Positions 10,733 through 22,189 of a DNA stretch of 64,000 bases are shown in pieces (the first letter of the stretch is position 1; each line of letters starts with the position of its first letter). Source of the DNA: Saccharomyces mikatae IFO 1815. Lineage: Eukaryota; Ascomycota; Saccharomycetes; Saccharomycetales; Saccharomycetaceae. A program made the translations under genes and the position numbers. Where the stretch lies: positions 186,001 to 250,000 of the forward strand of contig NC_079262.1 of NCBI RefSeq assembly GCF_947241705.1. Reading direction: 5' to 3'. The notes under the pieces are model-generated. The model was given only the letters and a program-made list of their open reading frames with translations, searched no databases and was not told the DNA's origin.

Positions 10733-10848
10733 AACAGTCTCTTGATATTGTAACGAGATTTTTATTCGAATCGAGAGCTTCAGCCTTTTCATTGGATGCT
10801 TTATTTACGGGCTGTTGAATTTCATCTAAAATAAATTTGTGTATATTG

Positions 10849-10896
10849 ATGGTGATTTTGGTCTTTTCTATTTTTTTAAGAGTTATATGTATCTGA
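10849..10896 (+). other. Upstream ORF overlapping the SUA5 start
   Basis: A 15-codon frame starts with ATG at 10849 and ends with TGA at 10894-10896. It overlaps the SUA5 ATG (10887) in another frame. If transcripts start before 10849, this uORF would reduce initiation at the first SUA5 ATG. The transcription start is not visible from sequence. Confidence 0.4.
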
Positions 10897-12167
10897 GACG
10901 ACATTTCATGGCAATGACGTCTAAAGCACTGTTTGATACTAAGGTTCTAAAAGTCAATCCGCGATCAATCATTTTCTCCCCGACTGCACATATAGATGGA
11001 TCCTTACCAATTATAACTGATCCTGAAACAGAAGCTGCTTTAGTGGAGGCAGCAAGGATAATAAAGGATACAGATGAAACTGTGGCTTTTCCGACGGAGA
11101 CCGTTTATGGGCTTGGAGGATCTGCTTTAAATGATAATTCAGTGCTTAGTATATACAAGGCCAAGAATAGACCTAGTGACAATCCGTTGATTACACACGT
11201 TTCATCTGTGGACCAACTAAATAGAAAGATCTTCGACCAAATGCACCTGTCGGGTGCATCTTTGTTTGATAACATACCTTCAATTTATCGCCCATTAATT
11301 TCAAGTCTTTGGCCTGGTCCATTAACTATTCTTTTGCCAGTACCATCATCAGATCATAGTAAGTTATCGAAGTTAACAACAGCAGATCAACCCACATTTG
11401 CAGTACGCATACCTGCTAACCCAGTTGCTAGAGCATTAATTGCTTTAAGTGATACACCAATAGCTGCGCCGTCCGCAAATGCGTCCACTAGGCCATCTCC
11501 TACGTTAGCATCTCATGTTTATCACGATTTGAAGAATAAGATCCCTATGATTCTTGATGGTGGAGCATGCAAAGTTGGTGTAGAAAGTACTGTTGTCGAT
11601 GGACTATGTAATCCTCCCATGTTACTGCGACCTGGTGGTTTTACATATGAGGAAATTATCAAATTGGGTGGTGAAGCGTGGTCTCTTTGTAAGGTTGAAA
11701 ATAAAGGAGCAGTCGAAAAAGGTGAAAAGGTGAGAACTCCTGGTATGAAGTATAGACACTATTCTCCTTCTGCTCAGGTTATTTTATTAGTCCCTAATTG
11801 CAAAGACAATACTATTCAAAATACAGAGAATCGGATGGAACAGTTGAACCGGTTAGTTAAAACGGAACTAAAAGCCAATAAAAACATAGAAAAAATTGCG
11901 ATACTAACTTCCCTAAAATTGCGGAATTCCGATTTACAATGTAAAATCTTCAATGATCCTGATCTTTGCTCGAAAACTTTTATCATTGAAAAACTTGGCC
12001 ATACAGGTGAAGAAATACAAGCTAACTTGTTCGCTGCTTTGAGGAAAGTGGATGAAAATGATAACGTTGACCTGATATTTGTTGAAGGTATAAATGAGGA
12101 AGGGGAAGGATTAGCTATTATGAACAGATTACGAAAAGCGGCCGGTAATCACTGTATACAGTTTTAA
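10887..12167 (+). CDS. SUA5: Threonylcarbamoyl-AMP synthase Sua5 (tRNA t6A synthesis)
   Basis: Sua5 makes L-threonylcarbamoyl-AMP from threonine, bicarbonate and ATP, the first step of t6A37 on ANN-decoding tRNAs, in both cytosol and mitochondria. Residues 45-260 form the YrdC fold with [41 protein letters not shown] and [10 protein letters not shown]. The C-terminal Sua5 domain follows a linker with [13 protein letters not shown] chose the first in-frame ATG, giving 426 residues, the length I recall for S. cerevisiae. The N-terminus [13 protein letters not shown] has Met at 1, 8 and 10. The basic, hydroxylated leader before Met10 could target a longer form to mitochondria. Confidence 0.96.
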   Translation: MYLRRHFMAMTSKALFDTKVLKVNPRSIIFSPTAHIDGSLPIITDPETEAALVEAARIIKDTDETVAFPTETVYGLGGSALNDNSVLSIYKAKNRPSDNPLITHVSSVDQLNRKIFDQMHLSGASLFDNIPSIYRPLISSLWPGPLTILLPVPSSDHSKLSKLTTADQPTFAVRIPANPVARALIALSDTPIAAPSANASTRPSPTLASHVYHDLKNKIPMILDGGACKVGVESTVVDGLCNPPMLLRPGGFTYEEIIKLGGEAWSLCKVENKGAVEKGEKVRTPGMKYRHYSPSAQVILLVPNCKDNTIQNTENRMEQLNRLVKTELKANKNIEKIAILTSLKLRNSDLQCKIFNDPDLCSKTFIIEKLGHTGEEIQANLFAALRKVDENDNVDLIFVEGINEEGEGLAIMNRLRKAAGNHCIQF

Positions 12168-12448
12168 ATAAGAGCATAACCGACTTATCATATTCATAAT
12201 AATTAACAATACGTTAGAGTTATCATACGTACTCTAGGCAAAAAGAAGAAAAATAGATATATTTTCATATTGCTTTAATATATAACAACAACTGTTCATG
12301 TTTATCTTCGTTTCGTTGTAAGTATATGTACATTCAAATATCTACTTATGTTCCCATTAATTAGTACATCCAACGTAAAAGGGTTGAGGGTGCTCATGAA
12401 AGAAGAAGGAAGTAAAAAACGAGACAAGAACCGCAGATATGAGCTGTA

Positions 12449-15301
12449 TCAGACGTTTGAATAATACGTTGGGTCTCTTTCATTCATCTTCCTTGCCCAC
12501 AATTTTCTCAATTCATCAACGATGAATACAGTGCTACTGATTAGTAATAATAATAATATATCAGAGACACTGAGGCGCTCAGTTTTGAAGATACTTTGGA
12601 AAAACGGTATATATATGGCGCACATTTGACCCAATAGAGATAGTCCGACGGCATAGTTGAACATTTTGTTCGTAAAAAAGCCAATTTCAAAGATTGATTT
12701 TGTGTTGTGTCTACAGGCCAAAGCGTTGAACATATCGAAGAAAACAAAACAAGTAAAAGTCATAGTTGTATCTCTAGCAGTTACTTTACCATCCTCGGCC
12801 ATCTCTTTAACAAAAATGTAAACTGTTCCTATTATGATACAAGCTGCGGTAGTTAGCAAGCGTTTCATCACGTCATGGGTCAAAATCTTATCAGTACGCT
12901 TTCTTGGGGGTTTCTTCATAACTTCATGATCCACAGGTTCCACGCCTAATGATTGAGCTGGTGGACCATCCATTAAAATGTTGATCCAAAGAATTTGCAT
13001 TGCATTCAATGGATTGGGTAGTTTAAATGCTGTTGATAAAGCAACTAGCGATAACGCGGCAACAGAAGTGGACAGTTGAAAAGTCAGAAAATTCTGAATA
13101 TTATTAAATATACCTTTACCTTCTTCAATAGCAGTGAGTATAGTACTGAAATCATCATCAGTTAGGACCATGTCTGAGGCTTCTTTGGCAACATCTGTAC
13201 CGATTCTACCCATGGAGACACCAATGTCGGAAAGTTTTAACGCAGGAGCGTCATTAACACCATCACCAGTCATTGCTACCACATCACCTCTCTTTCTTAA
13301 TGCACGAACAATATTTAGTTTATGTTCAGGTGTAGCACGAGCAAAAATATTGACGTGGTCAATCACATTGGCCAATTGATCATCTGACATCTTATCTAAT
13401 TTATCACCGGACAAAACAGAAAGCTTTGGATCAATAACGGGAATACCGATTTGCCTTGCAATATTTACTGCAGTATTTTCAGAATCACCAGTGATCATGA
13501 TAATATGAACTCCCCCTTGTAGTAACTGTTCAATGGCGAATTTAACGTTTGGTCTAGGAGGATCGTTCATCCCGATTAACCCTGTGAAGGTCAAATCTTT
13601 GATTAAGTCTTCAGTAAGTGGGGTTGATGAATCAGATAGATTAAGCTTAGCAAATCCAAGGACACGCAGACCTTCAGATGCCATCGAATTTGCACATTCA
13701 TTTATTGTATCCATTTGAGCTTCAGTCAATTTTTCAGTTCTTTTGCCCTTAGATTTCAAATAGCTTGTGGAACAGCTCAGAATTTTCTCGAATGCACCTT
13801 TAACATAAACCGTACATTTATTGTCAACAGGATTGAAAATCTTGGTCGCCATTAATTTTCTTTTTGAGTTGAATGGAAGTTCTTGAACTTTTTGAACAGT
13901 ATTTCTTATATCAGACATTTCAAAGTTTCCTAGTTGTTCTAAAAGGGCCACATCAGTTGGGTTTCCCAGAAACGTTGCGTGTTCTTGAGAGAAAGAAGCG
14001 TTATTACAGAGGTTCCCGATGATTAAAGTTTCCTTAACATCTTCAGTTAAATAGTTTTTCAAAATGCCAGTAGAATTCTTCGCTTTCTTATTTTTGTCCA
14101 ATGACAAGACGTTCAGCTTATTAGACATACTGTCTAGACACCAAAGTTTAGATATAGTCATATGGTTCGAAGTTAATGTCCCTGTTTTATCAGAGCAAAT
14201 GACGTTGACAGAGCCCAAAGTTTCGACACTTGGTAACCTCCTTACTATGGCCTTCCGCTTAGCCATTCTCAAAACACCCAATGCTAAAGTAACGGTAACA
14301 ATAATGGGCAGACCTTCTGGGATGGCAGCAACCGCTAGCGATACCGATATTTGGAACATCTCCAACCAAGATCTCCCTTGGATGACACCAACTAGACAAA
14401 TCATACCAATAACTATGAAACTAACCAATGACAAATCCTTTCCCAGTTTGTCCATTGTTAATTGCAATGGAGTCTTCGGCTTTTCAATATTATTCATCAT
14501 TTCAAAAACAGCGCCAAAAGATGTGTTTGTACCTGTTCCTACAACGATACCCTTACCATGACCCTCCTTAACCAAAGTGCCCATATAGGCTATACAAGAC
14601 CTTTCAGCGATCGGTACAATAGAATTAGGCTGGTCATTAAAGGAGGATTTTTCAATTGTTTGTGAGGATTTGTGTACTGGTTCATTCTCACCAGTTAAAT
14701 TGCTCTCATCGATGGACAAATCGGTAGCTTCAATAATTCTAAGATCCGCAGGAATTCTATCACCTATTCTGAAATGGACTAAATCGCCCGGAACCAAAGT
14801 GGAAGCCAAAACATGGCTTTCTTGGCCACATCTCATCAAATGACATTCAGCGGGCACTAATTTATTCAAAGCTTCTAAAGATTTTTCGGACCTATATTCT
14901 TGAACAAATCCGACAGTAACAACAATGAAAATGGCCAATGTGATACTGACGGCATCATCAATGTTGCCCATAAAGAGAGAAACCACTGCAGAGCCTATCA
15001 ATAGTAGAATCATCCGATCTTCAATGAAATTGAACAAGAACTTCTTGAAAATATTTTCATCATCTTCTACGGTTATTTCATTAGGACCATAAAGTGATCT
15101 CCTATTGTTAGCCTCGTTAGAAGATCGCAAACCACTGTTTTTGTCAGTTTCTAGTCTTTCTAGAGTTTCTTCTACGGATAAAGTACAGTATTCTAGAGAG
15201 GGACTTGGTTTTGAAAGGGCCTCAGCGGTAGCATCTAGAATTTCTCTCTCACGGTTTGAGTCCTCGTCGAGAAGACTCGCATTAAATGGATTATCACTCA
15301 T
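12449..15301 (-). CDS. PMR1: Golgi Ca2+/Mn2+ P-type ATPase Pmr1
   Basis: Pmr1 is a secretory-pathway P2A ATPase that pumps Ca2+ and Mn2+ into the Golgi for glycosylation and sorting and for Mn detoxification. The 950 residues match the S. cerevisiae length I recall. The N-terminal cytosolic part is followed by transmembrane pairs near 85-130 and 290-345. PEGLP (328-332) lies in the ion-binding helix. The phosphorylation motif DKTGTLT has its catalytic Asp at 371. TGEN (203-206) is in the actuator domain, and MITGDS and TGDGVNDAP are in the hinge. The C-terminal membrane bundle includes [16 protein letters not shown]. The gene is intact and divergent from CUP2 across 645 bases. Confidence 0.98.
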   Translation of the reverse strand: MSDNPFNASLLDEDSNREREILDATAEALSKPSPSLEYCTLSVEETLERLETDKNSGLRSSNEANNRRSLYGPNEITVEDDENIFKKFLFNFIEDRMILLLIGSAVVSLFMGNIDDAVSITLAIFIVVTVGFVQEYRSEKSLEALNKLVPAECHLMRCGQESHVLASTLVPGDLVHFRIGDRIPADLRIIEATDLSIDESNLTGENEPVHKSSQTIEKSSFNDQPNSIVPIAERSCIAYMGTLVKEGHGKGIVVGTGTNTSFGAVFEMMNNIEKPKTPLQLTMDKLGKDLSLVSFIVIGMICLVGVIQGRSWLEMFQISVSLAVAAIPEGLPIIVTVTLALGVLRMAKRKAIVRRLPSVETLGSVNVICSDKTGTLTSNHMTISKLWCLDSMSNKLNVLSLDKNKKAKNSTGILKNYLTEDVKETLIIGNLCNNASFSQEHATFLGNPTDVALLEQLGNFEMSDIRNTVQKVQELPFNSKRKLMATKIFNPVDNKCTVYVKGAFEKILSCSTSYLKSKGKRTEKLTEAQMDTINECANSMASEGLRVLGFAKLNLSDSSTPLTEDLIKDLTFTGLIGMNDPPRPNVKFAIEQLLQGGVHIIMITGDSENTAVNIARQIGIPVIDPKLSVLSGDKLDKMSDDQLANVIDHVNIFARATPEHKLNIVRALRKRGDVVAMTGDGVNDAPALKLSDIGVSMGRIGTDVAKEASDMVLTDDDFSTILTAIEEGKGIFNNIQNFLTFQLSTSVAALSLVALSTAFKLPNPLNAMQILWINILMDGPPAQSLGVEPVDHEVMKKPPRKRTDKILTHDVMKRLLTTAACIIIGTVYIFVKEMAEDGKVTARDTTMTFTCFVFFDMFNALACRHNTKSIFEIGFFTNKMFNYAVGLSLLGQMCAIYIPFFQSIFKTERLSVSDILLLLLISSTVFIVDELRKLWARKMNERDPTYYSNV

Positions 15302-15946
15302 AATAGTCTGTCGTTCACTTTAGCTTACGTTTTATCCTGGTCTTTTCTTGTCTTAACCCAAATGTAAGGATATTATTATAGTTACTAGTATTGTTATAAA
15401 CGAGAATGGAAAGGACGAGGCAAGCAGATACTGATATGATATACTAAAAAATAAAGGTTTTCCAGCAAATGCTTGAAGAAAGAATAGGTTTTAGTGTTCG
15501 ACGGTTTAGGGAACAGTATCTCGATATATAACGACAAATAGGGTCAACGCCTGCTAACAAAAAAAATATTACTTTTCTTAATAAGGAATCTTGTCTTGGA
15601 AGATCAAAATAAAAAAAATGCAGCTGAAATGCAGAATACAAAAAGTTAACGATCGGTCGTGCACTGAAGTGATTGTCTGAGGATGTGCTGAACGTACAAT
15701 TGATTCCAGCCGACCCTTGCTAAGAATGTAGTTCTTTTCACCCACCTACCACCACTACAATTTTGGAAGAATAATCGCTAAAAAAATCGCCAAAACGAGG
15801 CGAAGTCGCCAGGGTGCGCGAGCACGCAGGGTAAGGGATTCAAGATCTAATTTTTAAGCTGTGAATGATATAGTAGGTAACCATGGCTCTTCAGTGCCAA
15901 GATGGCGGGTTGATGAAAGGAGGCTGAAGATTAACGTTACAATAAA
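15302..15946. other. Divergent PMR1/CUP2 promoter region
   Basis: This 645-base stretch is AT-rich near PMR1. Around 15778-15835 there is a locally GC-rich patch with a small inverted repeat, GGCGAAGTCGCC. I looked for the Crz1 consensus GNGGCKCA, since PMR1 is calcineurin-regulated, and saw only a one-mismatch match near 15922. No gene is evident. Confidence 0.5.
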
Positions 15947-16624
15947 ATGGTCGTAATTAACGGGGTCAAATATGCCTGTGAAACGTGTATCAGGGGTCAT
16001 AGGGCGGCGCAATGTACTCACACCGATGGCCCGTTACAGATTATAAGACGCAAGGGAAGGCCATCGACTACCTGTGGCCATTGTAAGGATCTGAGAAGAA
16101 CAAAGAACTTCAATCCTTCCGGTGGATGTATGTGTGCCTCTACACGACGAGCAGCTACCGGAAGTAAAGAAGATGAATCGCGGTGTCGTTGTGATGAAGG
16201 TGAGCCTTGTAGGTGTCATACGAAGAGGAAAACCAGAAGGAAACAAAAGGGGGGGACATGCCACGGTAGGGCAAATCATGAACCAGCGAACTCCAGCGGT
16301 GTTGGGGCTCTAGACTTGGAGGCCTTTTTGGGTCTGACTGGCAACACATCGTATGTAGACATGACAACCACATTACCTGGTTTGAATCCGCCTCTGCAAG
16401 GCGGTGACACTAAGACCGATAGCATTGATGATCTAGAGCTGCCTTCTCTCAATCCGCTTCAAGAAACCCCTAATTCATCTTTAAACCCTTCAAGCGCGAA
16501 TGAAACTGGAGGTGCAAATATAAATGTAAACACTTCTCTGAATGATATTGATATTCCATTTTCTCTCAATGAGTTGAACGAGCTATACAAAGAAGTATCA
16601 CCGCACACTTCACATTCAAAATAA
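15947..16624 (+). CDS. CUP2: Copper-activated transcription factor Cup2 (Ace1)
   Basis: Cup2/Ace1 is a nuclear regulator that binds Cu(I) and then activates the metallothionein CUP1, SOD1 and CRS5. It has 225 residues. The N-terminal copper-fist domain has the zinc module C11, C14, C23 and H25, and the RKGRP minor-groove element at 35-39. Cu-cluster cysteines follow at 43/46 and as CxC pairs at 61/63, 80/82 and 88/90. Basic residues (KRKTRRKQK) follow near 93-101. The rest is acidic and Asn/Ser/Leu-rich with repeated SLNP and PSLN blocks and a [14 protein letters not shown] tail, which is probably the activation domain. The length equals that of S. cerevisiae Cup2 as I recall it. It converges on YRB30 with an 83-base gap. 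Confidence 0.97.
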   Translation: MVVINGVKYACETCIRGHRAAQCTHTDGPLQIIRRKGRPSTTCGHCKDLRRTKNFNPSGGCMCASTRRAATGSKEDESRCRCDEGEPCRCHTKRKTRRKQKGGTCHGRANHEPANSSGVGALDLEAFLGLTGNTSYVDMTTTLPGLNPPLQGGDTKTDSIDDLELPSLNPLQETPNSSLNPSSANETGGANINVNTSLNDIDIPFSLNELNELYKEVSPHTSHSK

Positions 16625-16707
16625 AGCATCTGAATATCTGTAGACATAAACATAAATATGTACCATTATAAAGTATATTCAAAGGCCCGACTGGGTGAAT
16701 AATTAAT

Positions 16708-18042
16708 TCAAAGTTTTAAGCTCTGTAATTTTTGTTCTGCCTCTTTGATTGTGGAATCGCTAATTCCATCCCTTTTAGAGTTGGTATTTTCATCATTCAA
16801 ATATATAGATAGTCTTTCATCGCTAACCTCTAATATACTTTTCTGATCGTTACTCTGCAAGGACGTCAGCCGGATAATGTACTCGAGTAGGGTGATCGAT
16901 GAAGTTTTATCCTCCAACGCGCTGTCTTCTTGCTTTTCCTCTTGTTCCTTTTCGTCCTCCTCCACTTCCTCTCTGTCTTCTTCTCCATTTTCATCTTCAT
17001 CCTCTTCTCCATTTTCCTCCATACCTTCATACCCACTTACCGCATACCAAGTAATATCCTCAATTGGTCCTTTTTCTGCTTCTCCAGTATCGTTCTCTTT
17101 GTCATTGTGCCTGTCAATTTTCAAGACCAATACTGGAGAATCCTGTTCCTCTAATCGAAGTAGCTTGCCAGATACACTGAAAAATAGTTTCTTTATATGG
17201 TTCAGATTTATAGTAAGTTCCTGTGGTGTATCTTCTTTATCATCAACTTCATGATATCTGCCATCGTTAAAGTCTTGTGCTACTCTCATAAAATAGTCAT
17301 ATTCCTTTCCTGTGTATTCCTGCCTATATATTCTTACTTTGGCCCTTCTCATGTCTTCTTTCCAAACAATTCCTGATTGTCCGTTGCTTTCTGAAGTTAA
17401 GTTATAAAAAATAGAGAATAGTGTAACTTCAAAGGTAGGCCCCACTTGAACTTTTAAGTCTTCTTTGTCCCTCGTTCGTTCATCACTGCATTTTAGTACA
17501 CTTACATATTTTCTATTGTTTTCACTAACAAAATCGGAAGCCTTTAATAACAAACCTGGAGAAACTTGGTGAGGAAGTGCACTATTTAAGTTGGCACCAG
17601 AAGTGGTTAGAGAAAGATTAATAAATGGAGTGATTTCTTCTATCCTCAATAACAAGTCCTTTATATAGTTTTCCACCGCTTTAATAGCTGCATTTTGGGT
17701 TTTTGCACTTCTTGAGCCTTCCACTTTTAGCGTCATTTCACTGATCTCTTCATCAAACCTATCGATTTCTTCTTTTAAATCCTTGGTTAACCTTAAAGTT
17801 ATTTGTAAGTTCGTGTTCCCCCTTGCTGCTACCAATTTTATTAGGTCAATGGCGCTGGATACAATAGCCATGCGACTTTCCAGTTTAACTTTCAACTGAT
17901 CTATCCTTCTAGCGTCATCCTTGGGAATCTGGATGACAAAGTTTGTTATTGTCTTTAGCGCATATGTCGATGCTATCGATATTCCGGATTTTATAGCAAA
18001 TGTAACAGCTTGTGAACCTGCTTTGGCAAGGATCTCATCCAT
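16708..18042 (-). CDS. YRB30: Ran-GTP binding protein Yrb30
   Basis: The position and the N-terminus MDEILAKAGSQAVTFAIKSG identify Yrb30, a yeast RanGTP-binding protein that shuttles between nucleus and cytoplasm and blocks RanGAP-stimulated GTP hydrolysis. It has 444 residues, a few more than the 440 I recall for S. cerevisiae. Helical, coiled-coil-like segments occupy about 40-140. A strongly acidic stretch of Glu and Asp lies near 345-380 and is the likely source of the length difference. No classic RanBP1 domain can be seen by eye. The family is known as fungal-specific. Confidence 0.9.
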   Translation of the reverse strand: MDEILAKAGSQAVTFAIKSGISIASTYALKTITNFVIQIPKDDARRIDQLKVKLESRMAIVSSAIDLIKLVAARGNTNLQITLRLTKDLKEEIDRFDEEISEMTLKVEGSRSAKTQNAAIKAVENYIKDLLLRIEEITPFINLSLTTSGANLNSALPHQVSPGLLLKASDFVSENNRKYVSVLKCSDERTRDKEDLKVQVGPTFEVTLFSIFYNLTSESNGQSGIVWKEDMRRAKVRIYRQEYTGKEYDYFMRVAQDFNDGRYHEVDDKEDTPQELTINLNHIKKLFFSVSGKLLRLEEQDSPVLVLKIDRHNDKENDTGEAEKGPIEDITWYAVSGYEGMEENGEEDEDENGEEDREEVEEDEKEQEEKQEDSALEDKTSSITLLEYIIRLTSLQSNDQKSILEVSDERLSIYLNDENTNSKRDGISDSTIKEAEQKLQSLKL

Positions 18043-18432
18043 TCTTTGTGAAGACTGCTATAGCTCAATAGTTAACTTCGAATTTTCAGAAGTCGAAAAG
18101 GGTATTGGATTCACAGCTTTTTATAGCGTGAAGGCTTTACTTGAAATGACCTTCTTTTTCTTTTAGCTTCGGCAAATGGCACTGAAAATAAAAATAACAG
18201 GAATCATCGAGTTCCATATAGTATTTGAAAACTTGACTTTTTTGCTTTTAGATCCTATGATTACACTTTTTTTATTTGGAAATACGTACAGATACTTAGT
18301 AATCTTGCCCTACTTGCCATCGTTTGCTATGTTTATATATATATGACCATTCCTATGATTATGAAAAGTATGTAATGACCTCCCAATAATTGAATTTCCA
18401 ATTCCTTTTATGAGTGAATTAATATGAGAAAA
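18043..18432. other. Intergenic, YRB30 promoter and RAD54 3' end
   Basis: This is a 390-base AT-rich gap between two minus-strand genes. It holds the YRB30 promoter on its left and the RAD54 3' UTR on its right. A TATATATATA run lies near 18335. Nothing else stands out. Confidence 0.5.
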
Positions 18433-21132
18433 TTAATGTGAAATATACTGAAATGCAAAACTGATATCGTTGTAGTGATGCTCGTTTTTTAGTAAATGAT
18501 CATTTGTTTTCTCCAAAGCTTCATGATTTAAATGATTCCAAGTTGTTGCATCACCATATAGCATTGCAGGTGCCTTCCTTAATTGTTTTCCATGCGCATT
18601 ACAACGCTTACAATGGTAAGTTTCATGTGTCTCACATATTGTGGTTTCATTTTTTTGAAACAATTGCCTTAAATTGTCAGAACTAAACAATCTTTCAACA
18701 TCTTCCTTGGCATCGACCACACATGAACTCAAACTCATTTTCATAGATTGTCTTTGGAAGATTTTTTCTTCTATCGTACCAGTCGATATGAACCTGTAAA
18801 TGAAACAATCCTTTTTTTGACCATCCCTCCAAACACGTGCCAAAGCTTGTTGATCAGCAGCGGGATTCCAATCCGGATCCATCAAAATTAGCCTGTTCGC
18901 TCCTATCAGATTGATACCACAACCACCTGCTTTAGAACTTAAAAGAAAAATAAACTCCTGACCTTCAGGATCGTTAAACCGATCCACCAATTTCTGTCTT
19001 TTATTAATTGACATTGTGCCATCCAACCGTACGGCACTATAATGCTTGTACCTGCACATTTTTTCAATTAGATCTAAAGTTTGAGTGTAATTGGAGATTA
19101 GAACAATCTTATCATCAGATTCAGTTTTTATCTTGTGAAGAAACCTTTCTAAAATGGAAAACTTTGCAGAATACTTTGTTTGTACGTCTCTGGCCTTTGA
19201 ATTGGGCATATTATAATCATCAGGTAAATCCAAATCATCATCGTCCTCAAATTCATCCTCAAAATTTAAAAGATTTGGATGATTACATAGCTTTTTTAAA
19301 ATACCAATTGCCCTTAACGGTTGAGAGCCACCAACACCTTTAACTACTTTCTTGACCTCCCTGGATTTGATTAATTTATTGTAAAGATTATTCTGTAATG
19401 GCTTTAAATTAACGAAAATAACGTGCTCATACTTGCAGGGCAAATACTTGGCCAAAATATCATTAGTACGACGAATAATAAATTTGGAGACAATAGTAGA
19501 TAGCTTTTGCAATTGCGCCTCGCCTTTTGCGATCTCTTTGTCGGTAGCATCAGCATCACGTCCTCGCAAAATTGGATTCTCGAAGTTTTTTCGGAATTCT
19601 GCTCTAGATCCTAATAAGCCAGGATTAGAAAAACTTAGTAGGGCAAAATACTCTGAAAGATCGTTTTGAATGGGCGTACCAGATAAGATGACTCTTCTCG
19701 GACAATTGATACTATCTAAGGCTGTGAATGTCAAAGAATCACCATTTTTCAAACGATGACCTTCATCTGCTAGCATTAGGCCCACATCGCAGTTTTTCAA
19801 TTGATCTACGTTACGACGTAAAGTTTCATACGATATGATTAAAACGGGCTTCACAATATTTCTACCTTGTGCTTGCGCCCATGCATGAATGGCTTGTGAC
19901 ACTGTTGTATTTCCACCACCCATTGATGATTTTTTCCCATCAACGGCTAATGGGGTTAATGTGTTTGGACCCAGCCATTTTACCAGTTCGTTCGCCCAGT
20001 TATTGACCAGAGAAGATGGACAAACAATAATACACTTGTCAATAAGTCTTTTACCCTGCGGGCCCTGCCTTAGTAATGTCCACATCAGCGCTATACATTG
20101 CAATGTCTTACCTAACCCCATCTCATCGGCCATGATACAGCCATAGGCGCCTCTATTGTTTTCTTCAGTCTTTTGAGATTGTGTAAGCGCCTTTTCGTCA
20201 CTTTTCAATGGATCTTCGCTTGAAGTGTTAAACGCTTCAGCCTCTAAGTAATCCTTCATGACAAGCCCTGTGACACAACGGTATAAAAATCTGACACCTT
20301 CAACTTGATGGGGTCTTAAAATCTTGGCTAGTTTAGGATCAATAACAACGGGGACACTGGCAAATTTCTTCTTGTTATCTGCCGAGTTTTCCGAATCGCC
20401 CAGTAGTTCACGCAAAGATTTGTTTCTGACCCCATTGGTCATCAACGCGGGATGGTGCCCTATTCTTTGAGTAGGTTTTTGTTCTTGATTAGTTTCTTCT
20501 TTGCTAGCGTTCTCCTTTTCCTGGGTACTTTTCGCCACCTTTTTCAATTCTTCTCCCTTGTTTTCCATAGATGTGTCATGAAAGATCATTTCCCCGTCAA
20601 CAGACGGGTCATAAAGCACTATGGCGAATTCGTCTGTCGGGTCGTGTAATGGTCGAGGTTCAGGAGTGATTTTCTTTTTCATCCCCAAGGTTAATGGAAG
20701 ACTATGCCTCTGTACGTAACCCTTAATCGGAACAGTGAAAGACCTTTTCAACGTATACTCGATATTACTTAGTCTTGTCGGGTCCTTTGCTAACCTTTGA
20801 GCACTGAGGGCATCCTTCCGTCGTTTGTTCAACTGAGAAAAGCTCATATCTTGGCTATTGTACTCCATTTCATCAGCATTTACGTCCAAGCCAGTATAAG
20901 ATACAGTCGCAGATCTTTTCCTCAAGCTCCTTCCCCCTACGATATTATTCTCAGATTCGGTGGCGATTCTGACAGCGGCGGGCGGAATGTGGGTATTCTT
21001 GTAAGGAATCCTGAACGGCTTAGTTAGCTGATTCACAGAGTCTTGAACATTAATAGGTCTCGGTACCAGTCTCGGCCGTTCACCAGCCCCTATTCCGTTC
21101 GGTGGTCTGTCTGGTAATCTGCGTCTCGCCAT
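18433..21132 (-). CDS. RAD54: Rad54, Swi2/Snf2 DNA translocase of homologous recombination
   Basis: Rad54 is a nuclear dsDNA-dependent ATPase that works with Rad51 in strand invasion, chromatin remodelling and removal of Rad51 from heteroduplex DNA. The 899-residue product starts at ATG 21132 (MARRRLPDRPPNG). The frame extends two codons upstream but begins with TTG, so this is the first ATG. Helicase motifs run in order: ADEMGLGKT (I), ISYETLRR (Ia), ADEGHRLKN (II), LSGTPIQND (III), ISNYTQTLDLIEK (IV), LSSKAGGCGINL (V) and QQALARVWRDGQKK (VI). The C-terminus has the Rad54 zinc-binding motif (ETHETYHCKRCNAHGK) and ends ISFAFQYISH. The length is about the same as in S. cerevisiae. Confidence 0.98.
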   Translation of the reverse strand: MARRRLPDRPPNGIGAGERPRLVPRPINVQDSVNQLTKPFRIPYKNTHIPPAAVRIATESENNIVGGRSLRKRSATVSYTGLDVNADEMEYNSQDMSFSQLNKRRKDALSAQRLAKDPTRLSNIEYTLKRSFTVPIKGYVQRHSLPLTLGMKKKITPEPRPLHDPTDEFAIVLYDPSVDGEMIFHDTSMENKGEELKKVAKSTQEKENASKEETNQEQKPTQRIGHHPALMTNGVRNKSLRELLGDSENSADNKKKFASVPVVIDPKLAKILRPHQVEGVRFLYRCVTGLVMKDYLEAEAFNTSSEDPLKSDEKALTQSQKTEENNRGAYGCIMADEMGLGKTLQCIALMWTLLRQGPQGKRLIDKCIIVCPSSLVNNWANELVKWLGPNTLTPLAVDGKKSSMGGGNTTVSQAIHAWAQAQGRNIVKPVLIISYETLRRNVDQLKNCDVGLMLADEGHRLKNGDSLTFTALDSINCPRRVILSGTPIQNDLSEYFALLSFSNPGLLGSRAEFRKNFENPILRGRDADATDKEIAKGEAQLQKLSTIVSKFIIRRTNDILAKYLPCKYEHVIFVNLKPLQNNLYNKLIKSREVKKVVKGVGGSQPLRAIGILKKLCNHPNLLNFEDEFEDDDDLDLPDDYNMPNSKARDVQTKYSAKFSILERFLHKIKTESDDKIVLISNYTQTLDLIEKMCRYKHYSAVRLDGTMSINKRQKLVDRFNDPEGQEFIFLLSSKAGGCGINLIGANRLILMDPDWNPAADQQALARVWRDGQKKDCFIYRFISTGTIEEKIFQRQSMKMSLSSCVVDAKEDVERLFSSDNLRQLFQKNETTICETHETYHCKRCNAHGKQLRKAPAMLYGDATTWNHLNHEALEKTNDHLLKNEHHYNDISFAFQYISH

Positions 21133-21361
21133 TAGCAATGGAGAAATATTTTACTGTTTGAAATAGAGTTACTTTTCGAGCGTTTGATTCTTCTATAATC
21201 TTCGTAGCAGCTTGAGCGGGGAAAACAAAAGGTCACGGTTCGAACTTTTATATTGCTTACTACGTCAAGTGAGAGAGGTTTTTGACCTTAGCTTCTGTTA
21301 CATCTTCTCTTGCTTCCTTTTTTTTCTTTTTGTTTGTAATTGCTTTTTATTTTTTTTTTAG

Positions 21362-21391
21362 CGCGAAACTTTGCTATATTGGGTAACGCGT
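21362..21391. promoter_or_regulatory. SCB-like and MCB cell-cycle sites before RAD54
   Basis: CGCGAAA (21362-21368) fits the CNCGAAA SBF site. ACGCGT (21386-21391) is a perfect MCB for MBF. They lie 230-260 bases upstream of the RAD54 ATG. RAD54 is known in S. cerevisiae as a G1/S-induced gene, so these sites probably drive that pulse. Confidence 0.65.
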
Positions 21392-22180
21392 AAAATATTT
21401 TTCATATTGCTTCCTATAAGTGATAAGGTCTTGTCTTCGCATGATCCAACACATCCATGAGGTTTCACCGACCTTTGCACACAATGAAATTTTGCTCATT
21501 TATGTATTTTTGGGATATTCTACTTTTAATGATAATGAAGCCCGTATTGTAGATACCCTCGACAACGATTCAAGAAATCACTACTTTCCGTGCTTTTGAC
21601 TTAAGAGATAAGATTTTTGTTCGCTTTGAACAACGGGATATGCCTTCGAGCAGACTCTCTGTTGTTGTGTTTTTTTATTGCGTGACTCCCAGAATGACTA
21701 CATACGCTCTCTAGACCACTGTATGCTACCGTACAATTGCAACCACAGGCGCAGCTGGCCGATATACTGCTTAACACTAAAATCGCCTTGTTTTACCAGC
21801 TATACTCTCGCCGCCAGCATGAGCTTACCATTGTCCAAAAATCTCATTTTTCGTCACTGGGTCCCCTCCCCCCACGCTTGACTCACAACTATGTATTGAA
21901 GGTGGGTTGAACTCCACATCATTGACAACGAACTGCCACGCAAAATCCATTAGGGAGGTCTTTGACAATGCGCATTCTTCCCACTGATTGAACCAGTATG
22001 GTAATCCTGATACGGTATAACGTAAACCGGACTTGTCAGCAGCGAGAACCGAGTGATATGTTTTGCGTGGGGTCCACAAGCGGCAGGAACCGTACCGCAC
22101 TGAAAAACGAATCATCGATCACCTTTGAATTCAAGGGTTCGGACTTCGCCAGAGGTCCGTATACTGACGACCCATTGTTT

Positions 22181-22189
22181 CTCTTTTAC
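22181..22189 (+). promoter_or_regulatory. Rox1-type HMG core upstream of SUT1
   Basis: CCCATTGTT matches the first nine positions of the Rox1 operator YYYATTGTTCTC. The last three do not match, but CTC follows one base later. It lies about 620 bases before the SUT1 ATG. SUT1 controls sterol uptake, which occurs mainly without oxygen, so hypoxic control is plausible. This is inference from one site. Confidence 0.35.

Noticed and set aside
12290-12620. A counterpart of the S. cerevisiae HUR1 (YGL168W) frame between SUA5 and PMR1
   Set aside because: The plus strand has an ATG at about 12298 but reaches a stop after seven codons. The frame is not kept here, which suggests it is not a conserved gene.
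16647-16657. Second 11/11 ARS consensus match (minus strand) between CUP2 and YRB30
   Set aside because: The gap is only 83 bases and no A-rich B-like tract follows on the right strand, so a chance match is more likely.
21825-22115. 96-codon minus-strand frame upstream of SUT1
   Set aside because: No recognisable family, no supporting context, and overlapping plus-strand frames of similar length suggest chance in a less AT-rich stretch.
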